DNA of 64,000 nucleotides from Silene conica (taxonomy: Eukaryota; Streptophyta; Magnoliopsida; Caryophyllales; Caryophyllaceae): assembly GCA_029255685.2 (NCBI GenBank), contig CM055318.2, positions 6,143,001 to 6,207,000 of the forward strand. The letters are read 5' to 3'. The stretch's first letter is position 1, and each line of letters opens with the position of its first letter. Under the pieces are notes generated by a model, which saw only the letters and a list, made by a program, of their open reading frames with translations, was not told where the DNA came from and ran no database searches. Shown piece after piece: positions 35,612 through 45,960 of the stretch. A program made the translations under genes and the position numbers.

Positions 35612-36289
35612 ATTTTTATTTGTATGAGTTTAATAGAGAACTAATTTATCGATAAAGTATATTTTTGAAGATATATTGTTTGAATTTTTTTTACCTAATA
35701 GTTATATATTAATTATTGTTTTCATTCTCTTTCAAATATATATTGAAAAAACTTCATTGACTTAATACTAACAAGGCCAACACAATAACACAAGAATAAT
35801 AGTAAAATTGTAAAAGATATCAGTAACAAACGATGTCTTTCGTCATTTTGTCAAATATTAGCTACCATTCCAGCTAGTTTCCAAAAAAATTTAACAAAAA
35901 TCAGCTACATTTCCAGGTCTTAATTTTCAGCTACTTCCTCAGGTTTCAGGTAGTTTTTTTGTAGCTTTTCAGGTTTCAAATACTTTTTTTAGAACATTTT
36001 CAGATTTTCGATACTTTTTCAGGCAATTATACCAAACAAAGCTTTATTCCGTTATTATTTTATGGAATAACTTGTGGGATTTTGAAACTATGGAAAAGAT
36101 GAAATAGATTTCTTTTCCGGAACGTGGTTTTGTTGAGTAATGAGCATATAATACTGAATTAAGTGAATTAACATTTGGCAAAACGAAGAGGAGTAAACGT
36201 GAGCAAATTTGTTTTATTTTCTTGAATGCATTAATGGCAATATCTCTATTAGATTCTGTTCTATTTATGATCCCAAGTCCCCAATACCC

Positions 36290-36296
36290 TATAAAT
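36290..36296 (+). promoter_or_regulatory. TATA box of PMEI gene 2
   Basis: tataaat in taccctataaatgcc, conserved with PMEI gene 3 (43916) and matching PMEI gene 1 (32269). Confidence 0.6.
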
Positions 36297-36895
36297 GCCA
36301 TTACTCGTTAATAAATTGCTCAACAAACAAATTCATTATTAACATCATCTTTTTCTTTCATTTGTTGTATGTACCTCATTACTCTTCAAATTTTCAATTG
36401 TTTAATTTATTTGTTCCTTAAATCCTTTTTAACTAGAGTACTTTTTCGTAGTTTAAACATTTTTTTAATTTACTCGAGTCGTAGTCGTTTGTTTATTATT
36501 GATAAAACACTCTTCATAATAAATATATAATATGAAAGACAAAAATTAACCAAGATAGAAAAATTATATCTAAAATGTCACTACTCGTACACTATATAGA
36601 ATACAGTAGTCTGTTATCCATTTTGTGATTAATTTCATAAATTATAGGGTTGGTGGCTAGGCCAATACTCTTTTGTGAAAGTCGTATAACTTCGGTCGTC
36701 TAAGTATACGGACTAGTAGATATATAATAGGTTCACTCGTAAATATTACATAATATATAAATATCAGAAATGTACTATCGAGTGAATTACTTTCTTTTTT
36801 GTCTGTTAATTTACTCATATAAAGTTATTGATTATGTAATCTCATAACAATTCATTAATTTTGCAAGACACTCGATCTTTCAACCTGAAGCGACA

Positions 36896-37435
36896 ATGGA
36901 ATTTCAGTCACTGAAAATGATCCCAATTTATGTTTTTATGATTCTCATTCTCATGACGGAATCCTCAAAATTAACCACCCTCGGAGAGTCGGACAAGGTG
37001 ACGGAAATATGTAAGAAAACACCTTTCTTCGATTTATGCATGACAATCTTATTCCCTGATCCACGATCAGGGGGATGTGACACAAAAGGCCTTGCAAAGA
37101 TAATACTACAAAAGGATAAATATGTTTCGACACAAATATTGTCAGAAGTTCAAAATCTGGCTCGCGATACTGGTAAAAGTAAAGAGATTAGAGAAAAATG
37201 TGGAGAATGTGCAAAAGGGTACAATGGAATAGTGTCAAAACTTCTTCCAGCAGCTAATAAGTATCTTGATTCAAAAAAATATTCATCATCAATTGAGCAA
37301 CTCAATAATGTGGCAAATACTGCAAAGTCTTGTGATGAACAATTCTCAAAAGCCAATATGACTGAACCATTTATTAATATGAGTGTTCGTAACATAACTT
37401 TGATTGCTGTTGGTATTATTAAAACCATAGCATAA
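36896..37435 (+). CDS. PMEI/invertase-inhibitor-like protein 2
   Basis: A secreted PMEI-domain protein of 179 aa and the intact member of the duplicated pair. The signal peptide is hydrophobic MIPIYVFMILILMTESS. The cysteine pattern is CKKTPFFDLC, then GGC, CGECAKGYNGIVSKLL and KSCDEQF. The extra CG.C cysteine and the one in the loop are odd compared with the classical four, and could form an additional disulphide. Predicted leader intron: 36367-36867 (donor gtatgt, acceptor tttgcaag). The upstream 600 bases are nearly the same as those of PMEI gene 3. Polyadenylation signal aataaaat near 37491. Likely function is apoplastic inhibition of a pectin methylesterase or invertase; the target cannot be told. 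Confidence 0.9.
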   Translation: MEFQSLKMIPIYVFMILILMTESSKLTTLGESDKVTEICKKTPFFDLCMTILFPDPRSGGCDTKGLAKIILQKDKYVSTQILSEVQNLARDTGKSKEIREKCGECAKGYNGIVSKLLPAANKYLDSKKYSSSIEQLNNVANTAKSCDEQFSKANMTEPFINMSVRNITLIAVGIIKTIA

Positions 37436-37539
37436 AAAATTGATATTTTATTAACTATATGTAATTATTATTGTATTATGTGGTTATGATAAATAAAATT
37501 GAATTCAATAATTTCCTTTGTTTATTGTGTTGATATATT

Positions 37540-38000
37540 TGTTTTACTGGCTTAGAACCCATGTAAAATTGCACGAGCATATATAAAAAAAATATATAAA
37601 TAATCATTGGAAATTTATAATTATAATATTATTCATTATTATAGTAAAAATGTACAACATCTTACACGTTCAAATTAAAGTATAATAATACTCCTAATAT
37701 TCAAACCAAATTGATATATAATTGATAAAATAATCAGTGAAAAAAAATGTATGCATGTATCTCATATATTCACCCAAGGTTTCATAAGACAATGTATTTA
37801 CACTCATATCTTAATTCACATCGATGATAATTTTGAAAGTAAGCGAATTACACTTGTTCTATAAGTTTAAAAATCATTATTTAAAAAAAATCACGAATGT
37901 TTAAATCTTCAAAATTTCGAACATATTTGATTTGTAGGCGGGTATATCCCTGTCCCACCACCCATCACGTCCTCAAGGGTGAAATATTTGTACCCGTACC
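37540..38000. other. AT-rich insertion segment with a decayed Helitron-like end
   Basis: Near 37558-37578 'cccatgtaaaattgcacgag' resembles the Helitron 3' hairpins of this window but without CTAG. From 37935 a 'ggcgggtatatcc' stretch may be an older MITE end, into which the hAT at 38001 jumped. Confidence 0.35.
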
Positions 38001-38678
38001 TAGGGCTGAGCGAAAAAAATCCGATACGAAATTCTATCCGAATCCGATCCGAATTCCGGGAAAAAATCTGAATATATGGATACCGTTTAAAATGGATATC
38101 CGATCCGGTTTTTCCGAATAAACTGGACCGGATGTATGTGGATCGAGATTTTCATAAAACTGGATATCCGAATCCGATCCGAATTTTAAAAAATTATATA
38201 AAAATGTTTAGAAACTTCATGTTTAGTTTATGCGGATTTTAGACATATTTTGAAAGTTGTAATAAAGACTTGTAATTTAATAATTCATGCTATCGGGACT
38301 TATAATTTAATAACTCATGCGATCGAGACTTGTAATTTAATAATTTATGCGATCAAGATTCAAGACTTGTAATTTATGCCATCGAAGACCCCTTTTAAAG
38401 TGGGTAGCAAAATGTGAAATGGACTCAAATTGCCTTTAGTTTTAGTTTGCAACAACACATTGGCCAATAGCCCAAAAACTTTTGTGGAACTTTTTTTACT
38501 TTTAAATCTAGATCAAATCCGGTTTCCGAAATCTGGATATCCGAATTTTTTGATTCCAGATTATTGGATATCCGAAATATTCGGATCGGATGTGGATCAC
38601 CAAAATTGAAAATTTCAAATTCGGATATCCGATCCGAATGTCAAAACCGGATCGGATATCCGGTTTTGCTCAACCCTA
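38001..38678. mobile_element. hAT MITE, 678 bp, perfect 8-bp target duplication
   Basis: The ends tagggctgagcgaaaa and (mirrored) tagggttgagcaaaac, flanked on both sides by cccgtacc (37993-38000, 38679-38686). The subterminal parts repeat 'ggatatccgaatccgatcc'. The middle has four tandem units of about 31 bp around 'gacttgtaatttaataa' (38265-38380). No transposase. Confidence 0.92.
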
Positions 38679-39028
38679 CCCGTACCCGCCTTGTGCGAAT
38701 GCTCTACACATAACTGCCCCAATGGGGGTGGGTGTAGTGCGACACCCACTGTAAAATAAATATTGTATGAACTCGTTACTACCCACATTTTTGGTGAGGG
38801 TATATAGATTTTTTAGTACACGATTTTACATTAAATTAATAAAAACCTTTTAACCCAATGACCTTAGTAGAACATAATTATGTTAAAAAGTACTTATTAA
38901 CAATTGGCTAGTGTGTTATATCACTTATATGTACCACACAGTCCTGTACCCAAATAAAAAAAAAAGTCCTACAAACTATAAGTGTGGTACTCTTAGTAAT
39001 ATATACGTAAATAATATGAAATTAGTTT

Positions 39029-39055
39029 TACGCCCGTGCAAAAAATGCACGGGTT
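39029..39055 (+). repeat. Decayed Helitron-like 3' hairpin
   Basis: cgcccgtgcaaaaaatgcac followed by gggttt forms a strong stem (cccgtgca/tgcacggg), like the ends at 4052 and 42158. There is no CTAG after it. Confidence 0.45.
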
Positions 39056-39415
39056 TAATTTTATTAAATTGAAAAATCAATAAAGAAGGTGAATAAATTT
39101 AAAAAAGGTATGATTTTAACATTATTTTTTTATTATATATGTATTTTTTTCGGGTTCGTTTAATTTGATATAAAGTATGTCTTCAAAATATAATACCTTT
39201 AGAAAAATTTGCTATCCGTTTTTCAACTCTATTTATATAAATTTTTTATTTTATTGTTTATCTTTGTTATTGAGGTAAATATGTGATTAAAAAAACGGTA
39301 ATTATACAGTGAATAATACTCGTTATTATACGATGAACAATAGTAACATTATCTCAGTGCATTCTCTCGGCTATTTACTTGTTCGTTTTTTAAAAATTAG
39401 AGTTAATTAAATTTA

Positions 39416-40446
39416 TAGAAAATGGTTAATTACAACCTTTTAAAAACCACTTTTTGAAAATTACAGCCTTATAATTTATTTATTTTGTAAATTACAACCA
39501 CAATATTACTTTTGATCATAAATTACAGTCAAAATATTAACTTCGACAGAAAATTAATACCAATTTGAATTTTTGGGACTTAAGTTCATTTTTTATGACC
39601 GAAATATCATTACCTTCATCTTGTCTATCTCTTCTATTCATCCCAAATCAGATTTTACAACTCTATTTCTCACTAATTCTTCATTTATTTAACAATTTCA
39701 CCTAATCTAATTCTACCTTATTCAATTTAATTGAATTCTAATTCTATTATTTCCATTGTACCTTAAAACTAATTAGTGTTCTTCACCATTAATTTTCCCC
39801 AAATTGAAAATAATTAGGGTTCTTTAATTTACCCCAACTTAAAATAATTATAATTCTTCAATTTTTCCCAAATTAAAACCCTAAAATTCGATTCAGTCAA
39901 TTGAAAAATAACAAATTGATTTTCATTGTATCTTAAAATAATTAATGTTCTTCATCATTTATTTTTCCCAAATTGAAAATAATTAGGGTTCTTTAATTTT
40001 CCCCAAATTGAAAATAATTAGGATTCTTCAATTTTCCCCAAATTGAGACCCTAAAATTCAACTAAATCAATTGAAAAACGAAAAATTGTGCACAATATCA
40101 GATTTGCATTAACACTACCAACAACAACAAATTAAATAGTATAAATTTAAGAGAAAAATAAAATGAACGATTTGGGTAAGATTTGGGAATAATTTGGGGA
40201 AAATGTTAGAGAAAGATAAAAGAGGTAAATGAGAAAAATTTGGGTAAGTAAAGAAATAGGCAAGGGTATATTGGTCAATTTTTGACAAAATTGACCGAAA
40301 ACGGCATCGTGGTGCAATTTTCAAAGAAAAGTGATATTATGGATATAACTTTAAAAAAAAAAGTATAAGGCTGTAATTTAAAAAAAAGTATAAGGCTGTA
40401 ATTTTAAAAAAGTGGTTTTTAAAAGGCTGTAATCAACAACTTTCTC
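39416..40446. mobile_element. MULE-type element, 1031 bp, 9-bp target duplication
   Basis: The ends tagaaaatggttaattac and (mirrored) gagaaagttgttgattac continue as inverted repeats of about 60 bases ('ccttttaaaaaccactttt', 'attacagccttat'). It is flanked by ttaaattta on both sides (39407-39415, 40447-40455), the 9-bp size typical of Mutator-like elements. The interior has repeated 'cccaaattgaaaataatta' units. No transposase ORF. Confidence 0.85.
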
Positions 40447-40455
40447 TTAAATTTA

Positions 40456-41248
40456 ATGATTTTTAAAGGTTAATTAATTTTAATAATTTTACAATTTATT
40501 GAATCGAGAAGTAAAGAATTATTAAATTAATAGAAGAATAAAAGGAAGAAAGAGAGTAATTAATTAGTTAGATGATCATGGGGGTCTACATTAACATTAA
40601 TCAAATTCTTTTATGAAAATCAACGACCAATGAAAATGCTTGAAATTCTATTCCATTTATAATATACTGTAGAGATATAACATATAATTGTATGCCCGTT
40701 TTATCATAAGACAAACTTGTTATCGTAAAAGTTCAAAAAAATCATCTCATACGGAGTAAAACAATTTATATGGTCAATATTAATTGTATGTGATATATGA
40801 GAAACCTTTAATGAAGTGTATTAGCTAACATAAATACGGAAATAGTAGATATTACTTAAGTCCGTCTTAATTTAAGACATTCACAACCTATTTTATGTCT
40901 TATCTAAATCGGTTATGAGTGCATGTCGTCTTAACTTACGATGATTTTAACTAAGAATTTGTGAAATTGAAAACTCGTTAAAATCATCGTGAAATTGAAA
41001 ACAATTTTTTTAAAAAAAAACTAATAAATTTAATATAAAACAATTTTACGTTATAAATTATGATTAAATCATATCGGTAGCTTTAGTCACTCGTAATACA
41101 TGCTTGTTGTAAAAATGGTTTTCTGGAGAACACATTTGAGTAATTGTAAAATAAATCTATGGCTTTTAATTGAAAGTAACATAATAACAAAAAAAAAAAT
41201 GATTGCTAAAGAAAATTGAAGTGCATCCTATAATAATGCACGACACTA
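40456..41248. other. AT-rich spacer inside duplication unit 1
   Basis: No gene, element end or clear repeat recognised. Confidence 0.5.
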
Positions 41249-42158
41249 TCTTATCTATATAAATACCGAATCATTTATCAAGCTGTGGTTGCGCCACGTC
41301 ATTCATCCAAGTTTTTTTTTTTTTTTTTTTTTTTCTTTTTTTAGTTCACTCGGGTGGGTCCCGCATAATATTTGATGATTTTCCTGCATCATAACCGCCC
41401 AATATTCTACGTATTCCAAATAAATGCCTAAAATCGTAGATTCAGAAACATTACGAACATTTTTATATAAATTATGAATTTAAATAATTAGAAATACACA
41501 TTATCTGCGTGATAATTAGACCACAATCTTATCTATATTAGTACAGAAACATTTAATGAATTATGGTGAATCTACGTCATTAATCCATCATTTTATCTTT
41601 TTTTTTAATTCAATTATGGTGGGACCCGTATTGTTGTTTACTAAATTAATTGTAAATATTTGTGTTTTCATTAGTTGTGTTATTATTACGTACTAATTCT
41701 TATTTATTTCGTAAACAATAATTTATACGTAGACGATTATATTTATAACGTCTAACTTATATATTATATATTAAAATATATTGTCCATGTCGATTTATAC
41801 ATGATTATTAAATAATGATTTATGACTAAAAATCATAATTATAATAAATGCTAACCAGAATTACACTAATTGATATAAAAATGTAACAAAATAAAGAAAA
41901 TGATAAAAACAGATCGAAATTTCAAGCACAATTTTCATGACAGTACTAAATTAAAATAGCAATAAGAATAAATTAAAATAACAATAACGTCAAAAAGAAA
42001 TATTTTCAATGTGAATGATATTACAAAAATCGTAATCAGTTATAGCATATAGCCAAAAATTTCATCATCAAAAATATATTCGGATTATTAATAGAACTAT
42101 TTAAAATAAATATATTATTAAAACGAGCCCGTGCGTTTTTGCACGGGGCTAAAACTAG
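41249..42158 (+). mobile_element. Helitron with two 5' ends and one 3' end
   Basis: 5' ends at 41249 (tcttatctatataaat) and again at 41527 (tcttatctatattagt), both TC preceded by A. The single 3' end is gcacggggctaaaactag followed by T, after a perfect stem cccgtgc..gcacggg. Same family as 2576-4052: both carry 'gccacgtcat' or 'ctacgtcatt' about 40 bases from the start, then a T tract and 'ggtgggtccc'. The inner copy alone would be 632 bp. No protein-coding capacity. The T tract at 41311-41334 is part of the element. Confidence 0.82.
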
Positions 42159-43641
42159 TTTTTTTAAAGATAAACCAGCAGGTTAAATGCTATTATTATA
42201 CAATAATGTCGATAGATTATTTTCCGTAGTTATAGTATAGCCTATAAATCTATAATTAAGCTCCTGTGTTAATAGATTATAGTGACTTATTTTTGGCAAT
42301 TATCATAAGATAAATTCTCTGAATAATCTTCTTACTCTTTTACATACTTGGGCGGGAAAAAAATCAAGAAGATAACGACATGTGTACAGTTTAGTGGGTT
42401 GTGCGTTTGTTCTTTTATACTTATATATAGATATAGATAATTCTCGTTCGTTATATTCAATTATGAATAATACACGATTATATATAACTTAAAGTCTGAA
42501 ATGAAATGTGCTGGAAAAAAATTGAAAAGAAAGGACAAAGTAGAAGATTAAAGGAAAAGGTCCTATGGGCCGGGTGTCGGTCGCAAAGGGGTCCGGTCTA
42601 ATTAGTTTCGGGTAGATAAATTCTTGAGTTCTGTCAGGGTCGATTTTCTGGTGGTTCTAGTCAAATTCTGTCAGGGTAGGTTTTGACTTCAATGTCAATG
42701 GTTTTAAGAGGATTCGTACATTCTAGTGACTATCTGACGTCACACTTTAGTTAAACCTTGTCGACAAACTACACATACATCATTGTAGTCATTGTCGTCA
42801 ATCTTTAGGACGTCTACAGTAGAATGGTTCTGGCCTGGTTCAGTTTCCATCAAACCAAGTTTAGACTCATTTTAGAACGTCTACAGTAAAATATGTTATT
42901 ACAACTTATTTCAAATCTCGTCAAACTTTCTAACCGATTCCAGACCATCCACAACACCATCAACCTATGTGTCGACACTCGATTTATCCATCTCTCCCCA
43001 AGTGGGTGCATGTAGCCACCCCCACCCACCCATTTGTATGAGTTTAATAGAGAACTAATTTTGTATCGATAAAGTATATTTTCGAGGATATATTGTTTGA
43101 ATTTTTTTTTACCTAATTGTTATATATTAATTATTGTTTTCCTTCTCTTTCAAATATATTGAAAAAACTTCATTGACTTAATACTAACAAGGTCAACACA
43201 ATAACACAAGAATAATAGTAAATTGTAAAAGATATCAGTAATAAGCATGTCCTTTTAAGTCATTTTGTCAAATATTAGCTACCTTTCCAGCTAGTTTCCA
43301 AAAAATTTTAACAAAAATCAGCTACATTTTCAGGTCTTAATTTTCAGCTACTTCCTCAGGTTTCAGGTAGTTTTTCGAAGCTTTTCAGGTTATAGGTAGT
43401 TTTTCGTAGCTCTTCACGTTTCAGGTACTTTTTTTAGATCATTTCCAGATTTCCGATACTTTTTCAGGCAATTTTACCAAAGAGAGCTTTATTCCATTAT
43501 TATTTTATGGAATAACTTGTGGGATTTTAAATGAAATAGATTTCTTTTCCGGAACGTGGTTTTGTTGAGTAATGAACATATAATACTTAATAAAGTGTAT
43601 TAACATTTGGCAAAACGCAGAGGAGTAAACGTGAGCAAATT

Positions 43642-43823
43642 GAGTTAAACCTTAAAATTTGTAGAAATAAAGGAGTTGAGAGGTCTCAGGTTCGATTACC
43701 AGCTGGGGCGATGACCACTTGGCCACTGCAGCCCTTAAAGGGGTGGCTTACATGGTCCATGTGATGGTGCGGGAATGCATGAGCCCGGGAATTAAACCCC
43801 TCGTCACACCCAAAAAAAAAAAG
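43642..43823 (+). mobile_element. SINE with A tail and 12-bp target duplication
   Basis: Ends in a run of A, flanked by cgtgagcaaatt on both sides (43630-43641, 43824-43835). The sister copy at about 36196-36212 has this site once, without the insert. A pol III B-box-like ggttcgattacc lies at 43689. No good A box, so it may be 5'-truncated. It is about 90 bases upstream of the PMEI 3 TATA box. Confidence 0.82.
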
Positions 43824-43915
43824 CGTGAGCAAATTTGTTTTATTTTCTTGAATGCATTAATGGCAATATCTCTATTAGATTATGTTCTATTTATGATCCC
43901 AAGTCCCCAATACCC

Positions 43916-43922
43916 TATAAAT
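43916..43922 (+). promoter_or_regulatory. TATA box of PMEI pseudogene 3
   Basis: tataaat, with the same context as in PMEI gene 2 (taccctataaatgcc). Confidence 0.55.
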
Positions 43923-44125
43923 GCCATTACTCGTGAATAATCTGCTCAACAAACAAATTCATTATTAACATCATCTTCTTCTTTCATTTGTTGTATGTAC
44001 CTCATTACTCTTCAAATTTTCAATTGTTTTAATTTATTTGTTCCTTAAATCCTTATTAAATAGGAGTACTTTTTCCTAGTGTAAACATCTTTTAAATTTT
44101 ATCGAGTCGGTCGTTTATTTATTAT

Positions 44126-44438
44126 GGAAATTTAACAAATATATCCTCAACTATCACCCTTCTTCTCAAAATAATCTCAACTATCAATAGTAATCCCGCA
44201 ATAATCTCAACTTTCATACCACCCTTCTCAAAATAATCTCAACTATCACTCTCCTTCTCAAAATAATCTCAACTATTAATATTTCCGCAATAAACATAAC
44301 CTTACTTAAGACTTACAGGTCATAGTAAACTGTTTTGAGAAGGGTGGTATAAAAGTTGGGATTGTTGCGGGAATATTGATAGTTGATATTATTTTGAGAG
44401 GAAGAGTAATAATTGGGGTTATATTTGTTAAATTTTCC
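44126..44438. mobile_element. MULE-like MITE, 313 bp
   Basis: The ends ggaaatttaacaaatata and (mirrored) ggaaaatttaacaaatat, with tatttattat repeated at both flanks (44116-44125, 44439-44448). Sister unit 1 has the uninterrupted site. The interior repeats 'ctcaaaataatctcaacta'. It lies in the predicted leader intron of PMEI pseudogene 3. Confidence 0.83.
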
Positions 44439-45203
44439 TATTTATTATTTATAAGACACTCTTCATAATAAATATATAATATGAAAGACAAATATTGACC
44501 GAGACAGAAAAATTATATCTAAAATGTCACTACTCAAGTACTCGTACACTATATAGAATAGTCCGTTATCCATTTTGTGATTAATTTCATCAATTATAGG
44601 GTTGGTGGCTAGGCCAATACTTTTTTGTGAAAGTCGTATAACTTTTGTCGTCTAAGTATACGCTCTAGTAGATATGTAATAGGTTCACTCGTAAATACTA
44701 CATATTATATAAATATCAGAAATGTACTATCGAGCGAATTACTTTCTTTTCCGTCTGTTAATTTACTTATTGATTATGTAATCTCATGACAATTCATTAA
44801 TTTTGTAGGATACTCGATCTTTGAACCTGAAACGACAATGGAATTTCAGTCAATGAAAATGATCCCAGTTTATGTTTTTATGATTCTCATTCTCATGACG
44901 GAATCCTCAAAATTAACCACTCTCGAAGAGTCGGACAAGGTGACAGAAATATGTAAGAAAACACCTTTCTTCGATTTATGCATGACAATCTTATTCCCTG
45001 ATCCACGTTCACAAGCTTGTGACACAAAAGGCCTTGCAAAGATAATACTAGAAAAGGATAAATATGTCGCGACACAAATATTGTCAGAAGTTCAAAGTCT
45101 GACTCGCGACACTAGTAAAAGTAAAGAGATTAGAGAAAAATGTGGAGAATGTGCTAAGGGGTACAATGGAATAGTGTCAAAACTTCTTCCAGCAGCTAAT
45201 AAG

Positions 45204-45789
45204 TAGGGATGTCATTGGGGCGGGTACAAGTGGATACCGTCCCGCACCCGCCCCAGTTGGGGCGGGGATGGGTATAGCTTTGGCGGGTGGTGGGGCGGGG
45301 ACGGGTACGAAAATTGTACCCGCCATGGGTAGTGGGGCGGGGATGGTTTTTGCGTGTTACCCACCTCATACCCGCCTACCCGCCAATTATTACAAAATTT
45401 AATATCATTATTACGATAATTTTACAAATATTATTTTGTTATAATTAAGACGTAATGTTAAAAATAGCATTTTATAAAATATTTTACCAACTTTTTTAGT
45501 AAATAACTAAAATTATATAAACAAATTCCTAAAAATATAAATTAATAGTGATTAAACTAAATTGTACGAAAAAAGATCGAAAAAAATTAATGGTATAGCG
45601 GGTTAATTAGTAGGTGGAGCGGGGATGGTTTTGGAAACTTGTACCCGCCATGGGTAGTGGGGCGGGGATGGTTTTGAAAACTTGTACCCGCCATGGGTGG
45701 TGGGGCGGGGATGGGTACGGGGTTTTCTTGATGGGTACGGGTACGGGGGAGCCTATATCCAGCACCGTCCCGCCCCAATGACATCCCTA
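45204..45789. mobile_element. hAT MITE, 586 bp, inside the PMEI copy 3 coding region
   Basis: At least 20 bases of perfect inverted repeat starting tagggatgtcattgggg. Flanked by ctaataag on both sides (45196-45203, 45790-45797), an exact 8-bp duplication of coding sequence. Interior of 'ggcgggtac' and 'ggggatggg' repeats around an AT-rich core. Perfect ends and flanks indicate a young insertion. Confidence 0.96.
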
Positions 45790-45960
45790 CTAATAAGTAT
45801 CTTGATTCGAAAAAATATTCATCAATTGAGCAACTCAATAATGTGGCAAATAATGCAAAGTCTTGTGATGAACAATTCTCAAAAGCCAATATGACTGAAC
45901 CATTTAATAATATCAGTGTTCATAGCATAACTTTGATTGCTGTTTGTATTATTAAAACAA

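Larger units (their letters stand above)
35612..43029. repeat. Segmental duplication, unit 1 (contains PMEI gene 2)
   Basis: Aligns with unit 2 (43030-47780). Matching blocks: 35612-36040 with 43030-43500 ('ttgtatgagtttaatagaga' start), the PMEI genes and leaders, 3' ends 37440-37510 with 47047-47110, and 42434-43020 with 47142-47760 ('gtgtcggtcgcaaagggg'). Unit 1 has about 4.9 kb of extra sequence (37540-42433) with Helitrons, a hAT and a MULE. The junction is in cccacccaccc|atttgtatgag at about 43029. Confidence 0.85.

Noticed and set aside
38265..38380. Four regular 31-bp repeats, as a possible CRISPR-like array
   Set aside because: Direct tandem repeats without spacers inside a hAT MITE in a eukaryotic genome.
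40115..40324. Minus-strand ORF of 69 codons
   Set aside because: Lies inside the MULE element at 39416-40446 and has no recognisable motif.
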